Shown here in pieces: positions 33,061 through 33,229 of a stretch of DNA of 33,229 bases. Under the pieces are notes generated by a model. The model was not told the DNA's origin, did not search any database, and worked only from the letters and a program-made list of their open reading frames with translations. Position 1 is the first letter of the stretch. Each line of letters opens with the position of its first letter. The stretch lies in contig NZ_AGAF01000020.1 of the NCBI RefSeq assembly GCF_000224515.1, forward strand, positions 1-33,229, in the 5' to 3' direction. This DNA comes from Desulfosporosinus sp. OT (GTDB lineage: Bacteria; Bacillota; Desulfitobacteriia; Desulfitobacteriales; Desulfitobacteriaceae). The translations under genes and the position numbers were made by a program.

Positions 33061-33229
33061 TTAGTTACCACCTCTTTTTTTCAGGAGTGTAATGACTTCA
33101 TTCACCACATTCATGATCTGATCGTCACTAATGGCACTAGAGCTACCGCTTTGTGCCACGCAGGCAGACGGGGTGGGAGTAGTGTTTTCGGTGAAATCTT
33201 TGATTCCATAAGCTACTCGTTTGATATTG
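33061..33229 (-). CDS. C-terminus of a microcompartment-operon protein, unidentified (partial)
   Basis: The frame is open from the window edge to TAA at 33063-33061, giving 55 residues. They read NIKRVAYGIKDFTEN, then a Thr/Pro/Ser/Gly-rich linker, then ISDDQIMNVVNEVITLLKK. The last part is an amphipathic helix after a flexible linker, the usual form of an encapsulation peptide. The position immediately before pduL suggests a cargo enzyme such as an acylating aldehyde dehydrogenase or aldolase, but the visible part does not identify it. Confidence 0.6.
   Translation of the reverse strand, partial: NIKRVAYGIKDFTENTTPTPSACVAQSGSSSAISDDQIMNVVNEVITLLKKRGGN

Overview
The window looks like a chromosomal segment of a low-GC, strictly anaerobic, probably spore-forming member of the Clostridia. 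It is most like the Desulfosporosinus/Desulfitobacterium group; this is inferred from gene content and style, not from a marker gene. Nearly everything between 725 and 21726 is on the minus strand and concerns [FeFe]-hydrogenase.

Layout. Positions 1-444 hold the end of an ABC-transporter ATPase (+). Positions 725-4989 hold a trimeric [FeFe]-hydrogenase operon, hydC-hydB-hydA (copy 1). Positions 5485-8852 hold two proteins with LysM and peptidoglycan-binding domains but no signal peptide, one with a GH18 domain and one with a PQQ-type beta-propeller. A PemK/MazF-like toxin remnant and a decayed discoidin-domain (CBM32) gene lie around them. Positions 9608-15607 hold the H-cluster maturation cluster, transcribed TM1266-like regulator, hydG, aspA, hydF, hydE. 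Positions 15846-20244 hold a second hydCBA copy whose HydA is about 94-95% identical to copy 1 by eye count.

Positions 20551-21726 encode a membrane protein that joins a Cache-type extracellular sensor and a HAMP domain directly to a DNA-binding domain of the CitB/DcuR response-regulator type, with no kinase or receiver. I consider this the most interesting gene here. Then come a flavodiiron protein (22601-23797, +), an HD-GYP protein, and a ferrous-iron uptake operon under a clear Fur-type box: feoA, feoA, feoB, a 45-residue Cys-rich FeoB-associated protein, and a DUF2325-like protein. After these are a membrane metallophosphoesterase, a chemoreceptor, and the edge of a bacterial microcompartment operon (BMC shell protein, PduL, and the C-terminus of a further protein).

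How the parts fit. HydABC would exchange electrons between H2, NAD(H) and probably ferredoxin. HydE, HydF and HydG build its active-site cluster, and aspartase may supply ammonium for that. FeoAB brings in the ferrous iron that the roughly twenty Fe-S cofactors of the two enzymes need. The flavodiiron protein reduces O2 or NO and would protect these enzymes. The Cache-HAMP-HTH protein sits immediately upstream of hydCBA copy 2 and is a candidate regulator. No rRNA, tRNA, CRISPR array or intact transposase was seen.
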